This document shows positions 19,467-28,471 of a stretch of 64,000 nucleotides of DNA, piece by piece (the stretch's first letter is position 1; every line of letters starts with the position of its first letter). This stretch comes from Amycolatopsis sp. NBC_00345 (GTDB taxonomy: Bacteria; Actinomycetota; Actinomycetes; Mycobacteriales; Pseudonocardiaceae), in the NCBI RefSeq assembly GCF_036116635.1, contig NZ_CP107995.1, forward strand, positions 2,170,001 to 2,234,000, given 5' to 3'. Position numbers and translations under genes: made by a program. The notes beneath the pieces are model-generated. The model was not told the DNA's origin. It ran no database searches and saw nothing but the letters and a program-made list of their open reading frames with translations.

Positions 19467-19937
19467 ATGCGTTACACGGCCACCAATTCCGTGGCGTTGG
19501 CCCAGGGCACGGCCAACCAGTTCGTCGTCACCACCGGTTCGCGGGAACTGGGCGCCTGGGCCAGTGCGTCGGACCTGGAGATCAAGTGGGACAAGGCCGA
19601 GCACTGGGTCGGCGATTCCGACCGGTACTTCAAATACGCCGGAGTGGCGAAGTACGAGCCCATCAAATTCACCAGGGCCGCCGACCCGGTCGGCACGAAG
19701 TCGGTGCAGGACTGGCTCAACCAGGTGCAGTCGACCGGCGGAATGCCCGAGGACGGCGCGCTGCAGGTCGTCGGCGACACCGGCGCCGTGGTGCTCGAGT
19801 GGACGATCCGCGAGATGTTCCCGATCAACTGGAAGATCTCGGGCTTCGACGCGAGCGGGGCCAAGGTCTACATCGAAACGCTCACCGTCGTGCACTCCGG
19901 CCTCCTGAGCGCGGCCAACCGGGCCCAGCCGTCCTGA
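19467..19937 (+). CDS. Tube-family protein (gp19-like), second copy
   Basis: A 156-residue gp19-like tail tube/initiator protein: NQFVVTTGSRELGAWASASDLEIKWDKAEHW (in two pieces), YFKYAGVAKYEPIKFTRAAD, VLEWTIREMFPINWKISGFD and YIETLTVVHSGLL. It starts 9 nt after the DUF4157 stop. eCIS particles use specialised tube-like proteins to join the hub to the main tube, so this and the next gene probably form the first rings above the spike (Pvc5/Pvc1-type). Confidence 0.85.
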   Translation: MRYTATNSVALAQGTANQFVVTTGSRELGAWASASDLEIKWDKAEHWVGDSDRYFKYAGVAKYEPIKFTRAADPVGTKSVQDWLNQVQSTGGMPEDGALQVVGDTGAVVLEWTIREMFPINWKISGFDASGAKVYIETLTVVHSGLLSAANRAQPS

Positions 19938-19963
19938 AGACCCTTCAGCCAAAGGAGATTCCC

Positions 19964-20461
19964 ATGCCCCCTCCGGACGCGCCGCTCGCCCTCGGGATGG
20001 CCATGCGGTTCCAGGTCGACGCGGGCGACCTGGACCTCGGGCTCTGGTCCTCGTGCAAGGGCCTCGAGGCCAAGGCCAAGGTCCACAAGGCCTACAACCC
20101 CGGCAATTACTCCTATGAGCGGATCCTGTTCGCCGACATCAGCTATTCGACGGTGAAGCTCGAACGGGCGATGGAGCAGTCCGCGAGCGCCGCCGTGCGC
20201 CAGTGGCTGGAGACCTGGTGGCGGCCCTGGGCCCAGCCGGGCACCAACCCGCTCGGCGGCATGATCGACTTCGGCACGTCGATGACCATCCGGCTGCTCG
20301 ACGCGCAGTGGCGGCAGGTCTCGTCCTGGACGCTGCGCAACGCCTACCCGGCCGGCTGGTACGGCCCCTCCCTTTCGGCGACCGACAGCAAGGTGGCCAT
20401 CGAGCGGCTCGAAATCGACCACGAAGGGTTCCTCGACCTGGAAGGGATACCGCTGCCGTGA
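19964..20461 (+). CDS. Tube-family protein (gp19-like), third copy
   Basis: A 165-residue gp19-like protein with ribosome-binding site aaaggaga. Features are MRFQVDAGDLDLGLWSSCKG, YNPGNYSYERILFADISYS, VKLERAMEQSASAAVRQWLE and WTLRNAYPAGWYGPSLSATD with IERLEIDHEGFLD. This pattern fits the 'phage tail protein' next to the LysM hub gene in eCIS loci and is likely an adaptor between spike/hub and tube. Its stop overlaps the GTG of the next gene. Confidence 0.85.
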   Translation: MPPPDAPLALGMAMRFQVDAGDLDLGLWSSCKGLEAKAKVHKAYNPGNYSYERILFADISYSTVKLERAMEQSASAAVRQWLETWWRPWAQPGTNPLGGMIDFGTSMTIRLLDAQWRQVSSWTLRNAYPAGWYGPSLSATDSKVAIERLEIDHEGFLDLEGIPLP

Positions 20462-21393
20462 CCAAGCTGCCCGCGAAACAGAACATCGCCACCGAGTCCA
20501 GCCTGACCAACGCGCTGCAGGTCGGCCGCCAGCTCATCGGGCTGGGCATGGGGGACGTGCCGGCCTCGCTCTCCCCGGTCGTCACCTCCGCCGACAGCTT
20601 CAACGGCGGGCTCCCGATTTCGTTCTCGCTCAACCCGAAATCGGTCTCCTTCACCAAGAAGAACAAGACCGAGAGCGACCGCGGGGTGATCGCGACGTCC
20701 TTTCAGGACGCGCTCAAGGCGACCAGCAACCGCCGGCTCACGCTCGGCGAGGTGTACATGACGGGCGCCGGCATCACGAGTGTGGTGATCTCGGCACTGG
20801 TCGACTGGGCGACACCGTTCAAGCAGCCGATCTCGGCGGCCAGCGCGGCGTGGCTCGGCAACGCGAACGCGCTGAGCGAACTGGTGAAGACCAGTGGCGC
20901 GAACGCCCTCAAGGACAGCCTCGGCTCCGGCGGGAGCAACAGCGTGCCGGCCCGGTCCTCCACCCATCAGGCCAGCCCGCTGGCCCGGCAGAGCAAGCTG
21001 GTCTACTACCGGCTGCCGATCCTGCGTTTCATGTGGGGCTTCGGCGCCCCGCTGCACAACTGCCTGGTCAACCTCGAGGGTGTCACCGTCGACTACCAGC
21101 GGTTCGACTTCACCGGCACCCCGGTCTGGGCGAAGCTCAAACTCGACCTGGTCGAGTACAGCGACGACCCGCCGTTCACCAACCCGACCTCCGGCGGCCG
21201 GCCGGGCCGCACCAAGCACGTGGTGACCCAGGGCGAGAACGTCATGCAGATCGCCAACCGGGCCTACGGCTCGCCGAACGCGTGGCGGCTGGTCGCGGAG
21301 GCCAACGGCATCGACGACCCGCTGCGGATCAAGCCCGGCCGGACGCTGGCGCTGCCGCCCGTGGACGAGGCGATGGCGGAGGTGACGTCGTGA
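20458..21393 (+). CDS. LysM-domain hub/baseplate protein (Cis7/Pvc7-like)
   Basis: A 311-residue protein beginning at a GTG overlapping the previous stop. The N-terminal two thirds form a hub-type domain (ISFSLNPKSVSFTKKNKTES, RRLTLGEVYMTGAG, LPILRFMWGFGAPLHNCLVN, VTVDYQRFDFTGTPVWAKL). Residues about 260-305 form a LysM domain (HVVTQGENVMQIANRAYGSP, WRLVAEANGIDDPLRI). LysM hub proteins (T4 gp53 analogue) bridge spike and baseplate wedges; in this setting LysM is structural rather than peptidoglycan-binding. Translationally coupled to the spike gene (GTGA). Confidence 0.88.
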   Translation: MTKLPAKQNIATESSLTNALQVGRQLIGLGMGDVPASLSPVVTSADSFNGGLPISFSLNPKSVSFTKKNKTESDRGVIATSFQDALKATSNRRLTLGEVYMTGAGITSVVISALVDWATPFKQPISAASAAWLGNANALSELVKTSGANALKDSLGSGGSNSVPARSSTHQASPLARQSKLVYYRLPILRFMWGFGAPLHNCLVNLEGVTVDYQRFDFTGTPVWAKLKLDLVEYSDDPPFTNPTSGGRPGRTKHVVTQGENVMQIANRAYGSPNAWRLVAEANGIDDPLRIKPGRTLALPPVDEAMAEVTS

Positions 21394-23729
21394 CCGACCC
21401 CGGGGAGCACATCGCCAACACCGAGCCCACCGGCAAGCCCGGCATCGTCGTGGACGGGATGCCGTTGCCGGACGCGCTCGCCTCGCGGCTGCTGCGGGTC
21501 GTGGTGGACAACGACCTGCACCTGCCCGGCATGTTCGAGCTGACCTTCATCGACATGACCGGCCAGACCACCGCGGAGGCCGGCATCGTGATCGGCTCGG
21601 CGATCACCGTCGTCGGCGCGGGGCAGGACGGGGAGCCGAGGACGCTGATCGTCGGCGAGGCCACCGCGATCGAAGGGCAGATCCAGGGGGTCACCATCCG
21701 CACGGTGGTGCGCGGGTACACCGGCGCGCACCGGCTGCAGCGGGCCCGGCGCAGCCGCAGCTTCGTCAACGTCACCGACGCCGACGTGGCGCGGCAGGTC
21801 GCCGGCGAGGCCGGCCTGGCGATCGGGCTGGTGGAGGCGACCAGCACCACCCACTCGTACCTGGCGCAGGTGAACCAGACCGACTGGGAGTTCCTGGACG
21901 GGCGGGCCCGGGAGATCGGGTTCGAGATGGGAGTGGCCGACGGGCTGTTCTACTTCCGCCCCGGCACCCACAGCCTGCTCGCGGCCGGGGGCCACACGGC
22001 CGGCATGGTCCGCAGCGCCGTCGCCGAGGTGGTCGACGAGTCCGAAGCGATCACGGTCGCCTTCCCGGACGACCTGTTCAGCTTCCGGCCCCGGGTGTCG
22101 GGGGCCAACGTCACCCCGGACGTCGAGGTCCGCGTCTGGGACCCGATGACCCGGACCGCGCTGGCGCAGAACGCGGACACGCCGATCGACACCGGACCGT
22201 CGGCGCTGTCGATGGGCGGGCAGTTCACCGCCGGCGGGCCGATGGCGCAGCTGCGCGGCGCGGCCGACGCCATGACCGGCTCGGTGGATTCGTTCAGTGC
22301 CACGGGTTTCGACGCCGGGGTCAACGCGGCCCAGAGCGCGGTCACGGACACCATGTCCCAGGTGACCGGCGGCCTGGTGGGCTCGCCGGTCGGCTTCCTC
22401 GGGCCGCCGCCGAGCCTCACCGCGCACGTCGTGGTCGACCAGCCGGTCGCCGACACCACCACGATGGCCACCACCGGCCCGATGGTCGCGAACGCGGTGG
22501 CCACGGACTTCGGCAGCACGTACGCCGAGTGCGAGGGCGAGGTCAAGGGCAACGCCGACATCCAGCCGAACGCGACGATCGACGTGCAGGGCGTGCAGTC
22601 GATCTTCGCCGGCACCTGGCAGGTGTCGCGGGCCCGGCACGTCTTCGACGACTCGGAGTACGGCTACCGCGTGATCTTCTCCGCCCACGGCCGGCAGGAC
22701 CGCACCGTGCTGGGCCTCACGTCGAAGGCCGGGCGCAGCTCGACACGGAACCCGGTGCTGGAAGGCGTTGTCTGCGGCGTGGTCAGCGACTGCGCGGACC
22801 CGCTCGGCAAGGGCCGCATGAAGGTCACGCTGCCCTGGCTTTCCCCCACTTTCGAAACCGATTGGGCGCCGAACATCCAGTTCTGCTCCGGCCCGCGCAG
22901 CGGCGCGATCTTCATGCCGGAGATCGGCGACGAAGTACTGGTGGCCTTCGAGTTCGGTGACGCGCGGCGCGCCTACGTCCTCGGCGCGATGATGAACGAC
23001 TTCACCGCGTGGAGCATCGCGCAGTCCGGGCCGATCTTCGCCGGCGGGCTGGGCGGGCTCGCCACCGACGGCGTCGGCCTGGCCGCGCAGGCCGCCGGGA
23101 GCGCGCTGGGCTCCGCGCTGCTCCCGATGGCGGGGCCGCTCGGCGGGATGATCGGTGGTGCGATCGGCAGCCAGGCCGGCAAGGACATCGGCAACGAGGC
23201 GGTCCAGTCGGTGTCCGGGACGACGATCGTGCCCGGCATGGTCAGCGAGGTCCACCACCGCGGGTTCGTCTCCAGCACGGGAAACGCGCTGCTGTTCTAC
23301 GACGTGCCGATGATCCCGCCCCTGCCTTCGGCGGCCGACGCCGGCTCGGTGACCGGTGAATCGGTCGACGCCGGGGGCGGCACCGGGTCGGCGGGCCTGC
23401 AGGCCGTGCCACCGGGGGTCGGCGCGATGGGCTCGGCGGTCCGCGTGGGCTCGCAGAGCGGCGAGATCGGGCTCACCGTCGACCAGGTCAGCGGCGGCGT
23501 CAACCTCACCGCGAGCCCGGTGCCCGGGGTGACCACCATCCCGATCCCGAACATCAACATCATCGCCGAGAACGGCTTCGTGAACATCGGCGCCGGCGCC
23601 GAGGGGACGATGCTGATCGACGGCGGCATCAACCTGATCATCAAGGCCACCGGGGCCATCACGCTCGACGCACCGATGATCAACCTGCTCGGGCTGCCGC
23701 TGGTCAACGGCGTCCCGATCCCGCTCTGA
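21390..23729 (+). CDS. VgrG-like spike protein (Cis8/Pvc8-like) with glycine-zipper insertion
   Basis: A 779-residue spike/hub protein starting at a GTG overlapping the LysM gene. The gp27-like part shows LRVVVDNDLHLPGMFELTFID, HRLQRARRSRSFVNVTDAD and NQTDWEFLDGRAREIGFEM. The gp5-like OB-fold part shows VVCGVVSDCADPLGKGRMKV and IQFCSGPRSGAIFMPEIGDEV with VLGAMMND. Residues about 535-615 then hold a Gly/Ala-rich insertion (GLGGLATDGVGLAAQAAGSA, GPLGGMIGGAIGSQAGKDIG) not expected in a plain spike. The C-terminal beta-prism resumes with INLIIKATGAITLDAPMINL. It forms the tip trimer on which the tube is built. Confidence 0.92.
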   Translation: MTDPGEHIANTEPTGKPGIVVDGMPLPDALASRLLRVVVDNDLHLPGMFELTFIDMTGQTTAEAGIVIGSAITVVGAGQDGEPRTLIVGEATAIEGQIQGVTIRTVVRGYTGAHRLQRARRSRSFVNVTDADVARQVAGEAGLAIGLVEATSTTHSYLAQVNQTDWEFLDGRAREIGFEMGVADGLFYFRPGTHSLLAAGGHTAGMVRSAVAEVVDESEAITVAFPDDLFSFRPRVSGANVTPDVEVRVWDPMTRTALAQNADTPIDTGPSALSMGGQFTAGGPMAQLRGAADAMTGSVDSFSATGFDAGVNAAQSAVTDTMSQVTGGLVGSPVGFLGPPPSLTAHVVVDQPVADTTTMATTGPMVANAVATDFGSTYAECEGEVKGNADIQPNATIDVQGVQSIFAGTWQVSRARHVFDDSEYGYRVIFSAHGRQDRTVLGLTSKAGRSSTRNPVLEGVVCGVVSDCADPLGKGRMKVTLPWLSPTFETDWAPNIQFCSGPRSGAIFMPEIGDEVLVAFEFGDARRAYVLGAMMNDFTAWSIAQSGPIFAGGLGGLATDGVGLAAQAAGSALGSALLPMAGPLGGMIGGAIGSQAGKDIGNEAVQSVSGTTIVPGMVSEVHHRGFVSSTGNALLFYDVPMIPPLPSAADAGSVTGESVDAGGGTGSAGLQAVPPGVGAMGSAVRVGSQSGEIGLTVDQVSGGVNLTASPVPGVTTIPIPNINIIAENGFVNIGAGAEGTMLIDGGINLIIKATGAITLDAPMINLLGLPLVNGVPIPL

Positions 23730-23740
23730 GAGGCACAAGG

Positions 23741-24145
23741 GTGAACGACGACGATTTCATCGGCCGCGGCTGGGCCTTCCCACTGGGCGTCACCGCGAAC
23801 GGCACCATCGCCACCATCGGCGGGCCGCGCAAGCTGGAGCAGGCGATGGCCCTGGTCCTGTCCACGTATCCGGGCGAGCGGCCGTTCCGCCCCGAGTTCG
23901 GCTCCCGGCTGCGCGACTTCGTCTTCGATTCCGCGACGCACACCGTGTTCTCCGGGATCGAGGGCGAGGTGCGCCGGTCGCTGACCGTCTGGGAGCCGCG
24001 CGTGCTGATCAGCGACGTCGTCGTCTACCCGCACAGCGACCAGGAGAACGTGCTGCTGATCGACATCAGCTACCGGGTCAAGGGCGAGAACGACCAGCGC
24101 AACCTGGTGCATCCCTTCTACACCATCCCGGACGAGGGGGAGTGA
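23741..24145 (+). CDS. gp25-like baseplate wedge protein (Cis9/Pvc9-like)
   Basis: A 134-residue gp25/lysozyme-like baseplate protein. The GTG at 23741 is preceded by gaggcacaagg. Family motifs are GWAFPLGVTANGTIATIGGP, LEQAMALVLSTYPGERPFRPEFGSRL (in two parts) and LLIDISYRVKGEND. gp25 is a conserved inner wedge component that starts sheath assembly. No PAAR-type tip gene precedes it, although PVC-type loci usually have a short tip gene here. Its stop overlaps the next start (TGATG). Confidence 0.92.
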   Translation: MNDDDFIGRGWAFPLGVTANGTIATIGGPRKLEQAMALVLSTYPGERPFRPEFGSRLRDFVFDSATHTVFSGIEGEVRRSLTVWEPRVLISDVVVYPHSDQENVLLIDISYRVKGENDQRNLVHPFYTIPDEGE

Positions 24146-26097
24146 TGGCGCTTCCCGCCCCCCGGCTGGACGACCGCCGGTTCCAGCAGTTCGTCGACGA
24201 GGCCAAGCGCTACCTGAAGCAGCGGTGTCCGGAGTGGACGGACCACAACGTGTCCGACCCCGGCGTGACGCTGATCGAGACGTTCGCGTTCATGACCGAG
24301 CAGCTGTGCTACCGGCTGAACCGGGTGCCCGACCGGCTCTACGTGAAGTTCCTCGAACTGCTCGGCCTGCGCCTGCTGCCGCCCACGCCCGCCCAGGCGC
24401 CGATCACGTTCTGGCTGTCCACCCCGGCGCGCGCGCCGCTGGTCATCCGGGCGGGCACGAAGGTGTCGACCACCCGGACCGAGAGCGAGGAGTCCATCGT
24501 CTTCTCGACCCTGGCGGACCTGCCGATCGGGCCGACCGCCATCGGCGCGGTCCGCCGGACGACCGGCCGCGACGTCGCCAGTGCCGACCAGACACCGGCT
24601 TTCGAGGCAGGGGAGGAGTTCGCCGCCTTCGACGAGCCGCCGCACCTGGACGACGCGCTGCTGATCGGGCTGACCGAGCCGGCGCCGAGCTGCGCGGTGC
24701 GGATCGACTTCCTGGGCGACAGCGCGGGCGTCGGCGTCAACCCGCTGCACCCGCCGCTGGTCTGGGAGGCGTGGACCGGGGACAGGTGGACCGGGTGCGC
24801 GGTGACCACGGACGAGACGGGCGGGCTGAACCGCTCCGGCCGGATCGTGATCCACGTGCCCGGCGGCCACGAGACCAGCATGATCGAGGACCAGCGGGCC
24901 GCCTGGGTGCGGGTCCGGGTCGTCGAGCCGCTGCCAGGGCAGCCCGGCTACAGCTCGTCGCCCGTGGTGCGCTCGCTCGCCGCGGCCACGGTCGGCGCCA
25001 CGGCCAAGGCGCTGCACGGGGAAATCGTCGAGTTCGAGGAGCTGGGCGAATCCGAAGGCGTGCCCGGGCAGCGCTTCCGGTTGAGCCGCGCGCCCGTGCT
25101 CGGCGGTGAGCATCCCGCCGTGCTCGAGGTCGCCGTGGACGACGGCTGGCAGGAGTGGTCCCGGGTCGAGAACTTCGCCGGCAGCAGCCCCGAGGACCGG
25201 CACTTCGTGCTCGACCCGGTGGGCGGCGAGGTCGAGTTCGGGCCCGCGGTACGGCTGCCGGACCGGAGCCTGCGGCAATACGGCGCGGCGCCGCCCCGCG
25301 GGGCACTGGTGCGAATGCGGCGTTACTACTGCGGTGGCGGACTCCGCGGCAACGTGGCCCGGCTGGCCGTGGACACCTTGAAGGGCTCGATCCCGTTCGT
25401 CTCGGGAGTCGTCAACCTGCACCCTTCCGTGGGCGGCGTCGACGGCGAGACGTTGGAGGAAGCCAAATCCCGGGGACCGATCATGCTGCGCACGCGCAGC
25501 CGCGCGGTCACCGCGGAAGACTACGAGGCGATGGCCATGGAGGCCGCGCCCGAGGTCGCCCGCATCCACTGCTTCACCGCCGGCGAGGACGACGTGCCCA
25601 GCGGCGCGGTGAAGGTGCTCGCGGTGCCGGCCGCGGCCCACAAGAACGGGCAGCTGCTCTTCGCCGACCTGGTGCCGTCGGAGGGCACGCTCGAGCGGAT
25701 CGCGGAACGGCTGGAGGACGTCCGGCTGGTCGGCACCCGGGTCCAGGTCGAGCCGCCGCGCTACCGGGGGATCACCGTGGTGGCCCGGCTGATCGCGCGC
25801 ACCCGGCTCGACCCGGACGAGATCCGGGCGCGGGCCCTGGACGCGCTCTACGGCTATCTGAACCCGCTCACCGGCGGGGAAGGCGGCACGGGCTGGGAGT
25901 TCGGCCGGCGCGTGTCCCACGGGGAGATCTTCGCGCTGCTGCAGTCGGTCCAAGGCGTCGACGTGGTCGAAGACGTCCGGCTCTACGGCGCCAACCCGGT
26001 CACCGGCGAACGCGGGGGAGAGGTGACCCGGCTCCCGGTCGGCCCCGGCGGGCTGGTCTTCTCCTACGACCACCAGGTCCGGGTGGAGCGGTCATGA
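24145..26097 (+). CDS. gpJ/gp6-like baseplate assembly protein (Cis11/Pvc11-like)
   Basis: A 650-residue baseplate wedge protein. The ATG at 24145 is favoured over a GTG three bases earlier because gaggggg is better spaced. Typical stretches are DDRRFQQFVDEAKRYLKQRC, VSDPGVTLIETFAFMTEQL, LNRVPDRLYVKFLELLGLRL, ALVRMRRYYCGGGLRGNVA, RAVTAEDYEAMAMEAAPEVA and ERLEDVRLVGTRVQVEPPRY. This is the main dimeric wedge component whose rearrangement triggers contraction. Coupled to the next gene through ATGA. Confidence 0.92.
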   Translation: MALPAPRLDDRRFQQFVDEAKRYLKQRCPEWTDHNVSDPGVTLIETFAFMTEQLCYRLNRVPDRLYVKFLELLGLRLLPPTPAQAPITFWLSTPARAPLVIRAGTKVSTTRTESEESIVFSTLADLPIGPTAIGAVRRTTGRDVASADQTPAFEAGEEFAAFDEPPHLDDALLIGLTEPAPSCAVRIDFLGDSAGVGVNPLHPPLVWEAWTGDRWTGCAVTTDETGGLNRSGRIVIHVPGGHETSMIEDQRAAWVRVRVVEPLPGQPGYSSSPVVRSLAAATVGATAKALHGEIVEFEELGESEGVPGQRFRLSRAPVLGGEHPAVLEVAVDDGWQEWSRVENFAGSSPEDRHFVLDPVGGEVEFGPAVRLPDRSLRQYGAAPPRGALVRMRRYYCGGGLRGNVARLAVDTLKGSIPFVSGVVNLHPSVGGVDGETLEEAKSRGPIMLRTRSRAVTAEDYEAMAMEAAPEVARIHCFTAGEDDVPSGAVKVLAVPAAAHKNGQLLFADLVPSEGTLERIAERLEDVRLVGTRVQVEPPRYRGITVVARLIARTRLDPDEIRARALDALYGYLNPLTGGEGGTGWEFGRRVSHGEIFALLQSVQGVDVVEDVRLYGANPVTGERGGEVTRLPVGPGGLVFSYDHQVRVERS

Positions 26098-26639
26098 CCG
26101 CCGTCGAGCGGTGGACGCCGCCGCTGCCCTCGCCGTACCCGCTGATCGGCTACTTGCCCGCGGTGTACGGGGAAAGCGAGGTCGCGGTGCGCTGGACCGA
26201 GGCGTTCGACGACGTCCTCGCGTCGCTCATCAGCACCATCGACTGCGTGCACGCCTACATCGACCCGCTGCTCGCGCCGGAGGAGTTCGTCCGCTGGCTG
26301 TCCACCTGGTTCGGGGTGCTGCTCGACGAAAGCTGGCCGATGCCCGCCCAGCGCGCCGTGGTCGCCGAAGCGGTGGAGCTGTTCCGGATGCGCGGCACCA
26401 TGGCCGGCCTGCGCCGTCACCTGGCCGTGGTGGTCGACGGCGAGGTCGAGATATCCGAAAGCGGCGGGACCTCCTGGTCTCTGCGGCCCCGGCCGGAGCC
26501 GCCGACCGACGTCGAGCACTGGGTCCGGGTGGTCGTCCGGCCGCGCTGCCCGGAGGCGCTGTCCGACGCGGCGGTGGCCGCGGTGATCCGCGCGGCCAAG
26601 CCGGTGCACGTCAGCCACTTCCTGGAGGTGATCCGATGA
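26094..26639 (+). CDS. gpI-like phage tail/baseplate protein (Cis12-like)
   Basis: A 181-residue protein of the P2 tail protein I type: PLIGYLPAVYGESEVAVRW, FDDVLASLISTIDCVHAYID, FVRWLSTWFGVLLDESWP and ELFRMRGTMAGLRRHLAVVV. It ends VIRAAKPVHVSHFLEVI. In eCIS it completes the wedge and links to fibres when present. No fibre gene is found next to it. ATGA overlaps on both sides place it firmly in the particle operon. Confidence 0.88.
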   Translation: MTAVERWTPPLPSPYPLIGYLPAVYGESEVAVRWTEAFDDVLASLISTIDCVHAYIDPLLAPEEFVRWLSTWFGVLLDESWPMPAQRAVVAEAVELFRMRGTMAGLRRHLAVVVDGEVEISESGGTSWSLRPRPEPPTDVEHWVRVVVRPRCPEALSDAAVAAVIRAAKPVHVSHFLEVIR

Positions 26640-28471
26640 TCGTCTGCACGATGTGCGGCAACCAGAACGACGACAGCTCCGCGTTCTGCGGAGACTGCGG
26701 GAAGTTCCTGGAATGGAACGGCGAGCGGGTCGCGCCGCCTCCCGAGGTCATCGTCGTCGTGGAGGAGCCGCCGGTTGCGGTGGAGGAACGGCTGACCTGG
26801 TGGCAGCGGGTGAGCCGGCGAGTCCGGTCTTGGCTGCCCGCGCGAACGTACGTGGAGACGCCCGAGCCGGTCCACGCGGCGACGGCGGTGGCCGCCTGGT
26901 CGGTCGGCGACGTGCCGGTACCGGATGCGGAGACTGGTGGGACAGGCGGGAAGGGTGTGCCTCCGGTGGGTGTGGGGAAGGCTGTGCCGCCGGTGCCGCC
27001 GGGTAAGGCTGTGCCTCCGGTGGGTGGCGGGAAGGCAGTGCCGCCGGTGCCGCCGGGCAAAGCTGTGCCGCCGGGCGCTGGTAAGGCCGTGCCTCCGGCG
27101 CCGCCGGGAAAGGCCGCGCCTCCAACGGGGGCAGGCAAAGCTGTGCCGCCAGTGCCGCCCGGAAAGGCCGCGCCGCCACCAGCGGCTGGTATGGCCGTGC
27201 CGCCGGGGAAAGCTCCGGTTCCGCCAGCTGCTGGCAAGGCGCCGCCGTCTCCGGGTGCTCCTCCGGCTCCGGGCACGGCATCGCCTCCGTCTCCACCTGC
27301 ATTGGGTAAGGCTGCGCCTCCACCGCCCGCGCCCCCGTCCGCGCCGGGCGCGCCGCCGTCCGCACCGCCCGCGCCCCCGTCCGCTCCGGGCGCGGCCCCG
27401 TCTCCGCAGGGCGCGCGTAAGGCGGCTCCGCCACCTCCGCCTTCCGGGACGGGCAAAGCACCTCCGCCGCGTCCCGGGACGAGCGGCCCCGCCGCCGGTG
27501 CCGGGCCGAAGGGCGCGACGCCGTCCGGAACCGCTCTGCTGCCCGGAACGGCGCCGACCGGCCAACGCGCCGTGGACCCGGAACTGGTCGCGTCGCTGGC
27601 GCAGCCCGTGACCGGTTTCGCCGAGGCGCGGCCGGAGCAGCCGCCGGAGCTGGCGCCGGCTCCGGCGATCAAGAAGACCAGGGCGATCGTGCGGACGAAG
27701 CCCAGCCGCAGGCTGGAGCCGGGTGACCTGGTCTGCGCCGTCTGCGGCGAGGGCAACCCGCCCACCCGCAACTTCTGCAGCCGCTGCGGCGAGTCGCTGG
27801 CCGACGCGGGAACGGTCCGGCTGGTGTGGTGGCGGCGGATCTTCCGCCGCCGTCCGAAGCGGCACCCGGCTGGGACCCGGCCGGGGCAGAAGGGCACCAG
27901 GGAGCACCGGACGTGGCAGTGGAAGCACTCCCTGCGCCGGGTGCGGGCGGCCGTCCTGCTCCTCGGGGTGCTGATCGGGCTGCTTTACGCTTTCTACCCG
28001 CCGTTCCGGGCCACGGTGATCGACAATTCCGTGGCGCTGTACCGCAAGGTGGTGCCCACCCTCGACCCGGTCCGCCCGGCGGTCGTCCAGGCGGACGCGA
28101 TGATGCCCGGCCACGGCCCCAACCTGCTCGTGGACACCTACAAGGACACGTACTGGGCGGCTTCGCTGGCCGGGAAGAAACCGAAGCTCACCATCCGGTT
28201 CAACGACAGCTACCTGTTGCGCAGCATCATTCTCCACTCGGGCGCGAGTGACGCGTTCGCCAAGGACGGGCGCCCTTCGATCCTGCGGTTCACCTACAAC
28301 ACCGGCAAGAGCGAGAACGTGCTCCCGGAAGACAGCCCCACGGCGCAGACGATCGACCTGAAGAACAGCACCCTGGTCACCTCGGTCACGGTGGAGGTCA
28401 TCGACGTCTACAACGGGACCGACCCGCAGACGGTCGCGATAAGCGAGCTGGAGTTCTTCGCCCTCAAATGA
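26636..28471 (+). CDS. Zinc-ribbon / proline-rich / membrane / beta-sandwich protein of the eCIS operon
   Basis: A 611-residue multidomain protein starting at an ATGA overlap. Residues 4-21 form a zinc ribbon (CTMC, CGDC). Residues about 100-300 are repeats of (G)KAVPPVPP. A second zinc ribbon follows (CAVCGEGN, FCSRCGES), then basic sequence and one membrane helix (VLLLGVLIGLLYAFYPPF). The last 130 residues look like a discoidin/galactose-binding beta-sandwich (LTIRFNDSYLLRSIILHSGA, TLVTSVTVEVIDVYNGTDPQ, AISELEFFAL). The cytoplasmic ribbons could bind the particle and the outer domain sugar or wall. Streptomyces cytoplasmic CIS have a membrane-attachment protein (CisA); this gene is a plausible counterpart, by position and topology only. 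Confidence 0.75.
   Translation: MIVCTMCGNQNDDSSAFCGDCGKFLEWNGERVAPPPEVIVVVEEPPVAVEERLTWWQRVSRRVRSWLPARTYVETPEPVHAATAVAAWSVGDVPVPDAETGGTGGKGVPPVGVGKAVPPVPPGKAVPPVGGGKAVPPVPPGKAVPPGAGKAVPPAPPGKAAPPTGAGKAVPPVPPGKAAPPPAAGMAVPPGKAPVPPAAGKAPPSPGAPPAPGTASPPSPPALGKAAPPPPAPPSAPGAPPSAPPAPPSAPGAAPSPQGARKAAPPPPPSGTGKAPPPRPGTSGPAAGAGPKGATPSGTALLPGTAPTGQRAVDPELVASLAQPVTGFAEARPEQPPELAPAPAIKKTRAIVRTKPSRRLEPGDLVCAVCGEGNPPTRNFCSRCGESLADAGTVRLVWWRRIFRRRPKRHPAGTRPGQKGTREHRTWQWKHSLRRVRAAVLLLGVLIGLLYAFYPPFRATVIDNSVALYRKVVPTLDPVRPAVVQADAMMPGHGPNLLVDTYKDTYWAASLAGKKPKLTIRFNDSYLLRSIILHSGASDAFAKDGRPSILRFTYNTGKSENVLPEDSPTAQTIDLKNSTLVTSVTVEVIDVYNGTDPQTVAISELEFFALK
26935..27470 (+). repeat. Coding tandem repeats for GKAVPPVPP-type units
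   Basis: A run of degenerate 15-36 bp units (gggaaggctgtgccgccggtg and variants) encodes alternating GKAVPPVPP, GKAAPP and APPSAPG motifs. It forms a long, flexible, positively charged linker between the two zinc ribbons and is prone to length change. Confidence 0.65.

Noticed and set aside
21264..23738. 824-residue minus-strand frame
   Set aside because: Antisense of the spike gene; the plus frame has unmistakable gp27/gp5 motifs and operon overlaps.
26935..27470. Possible CRISPR-like array
   Set aside because: Repeats have no constant spacer and encode an in-frame GKAVPPVPP linker.
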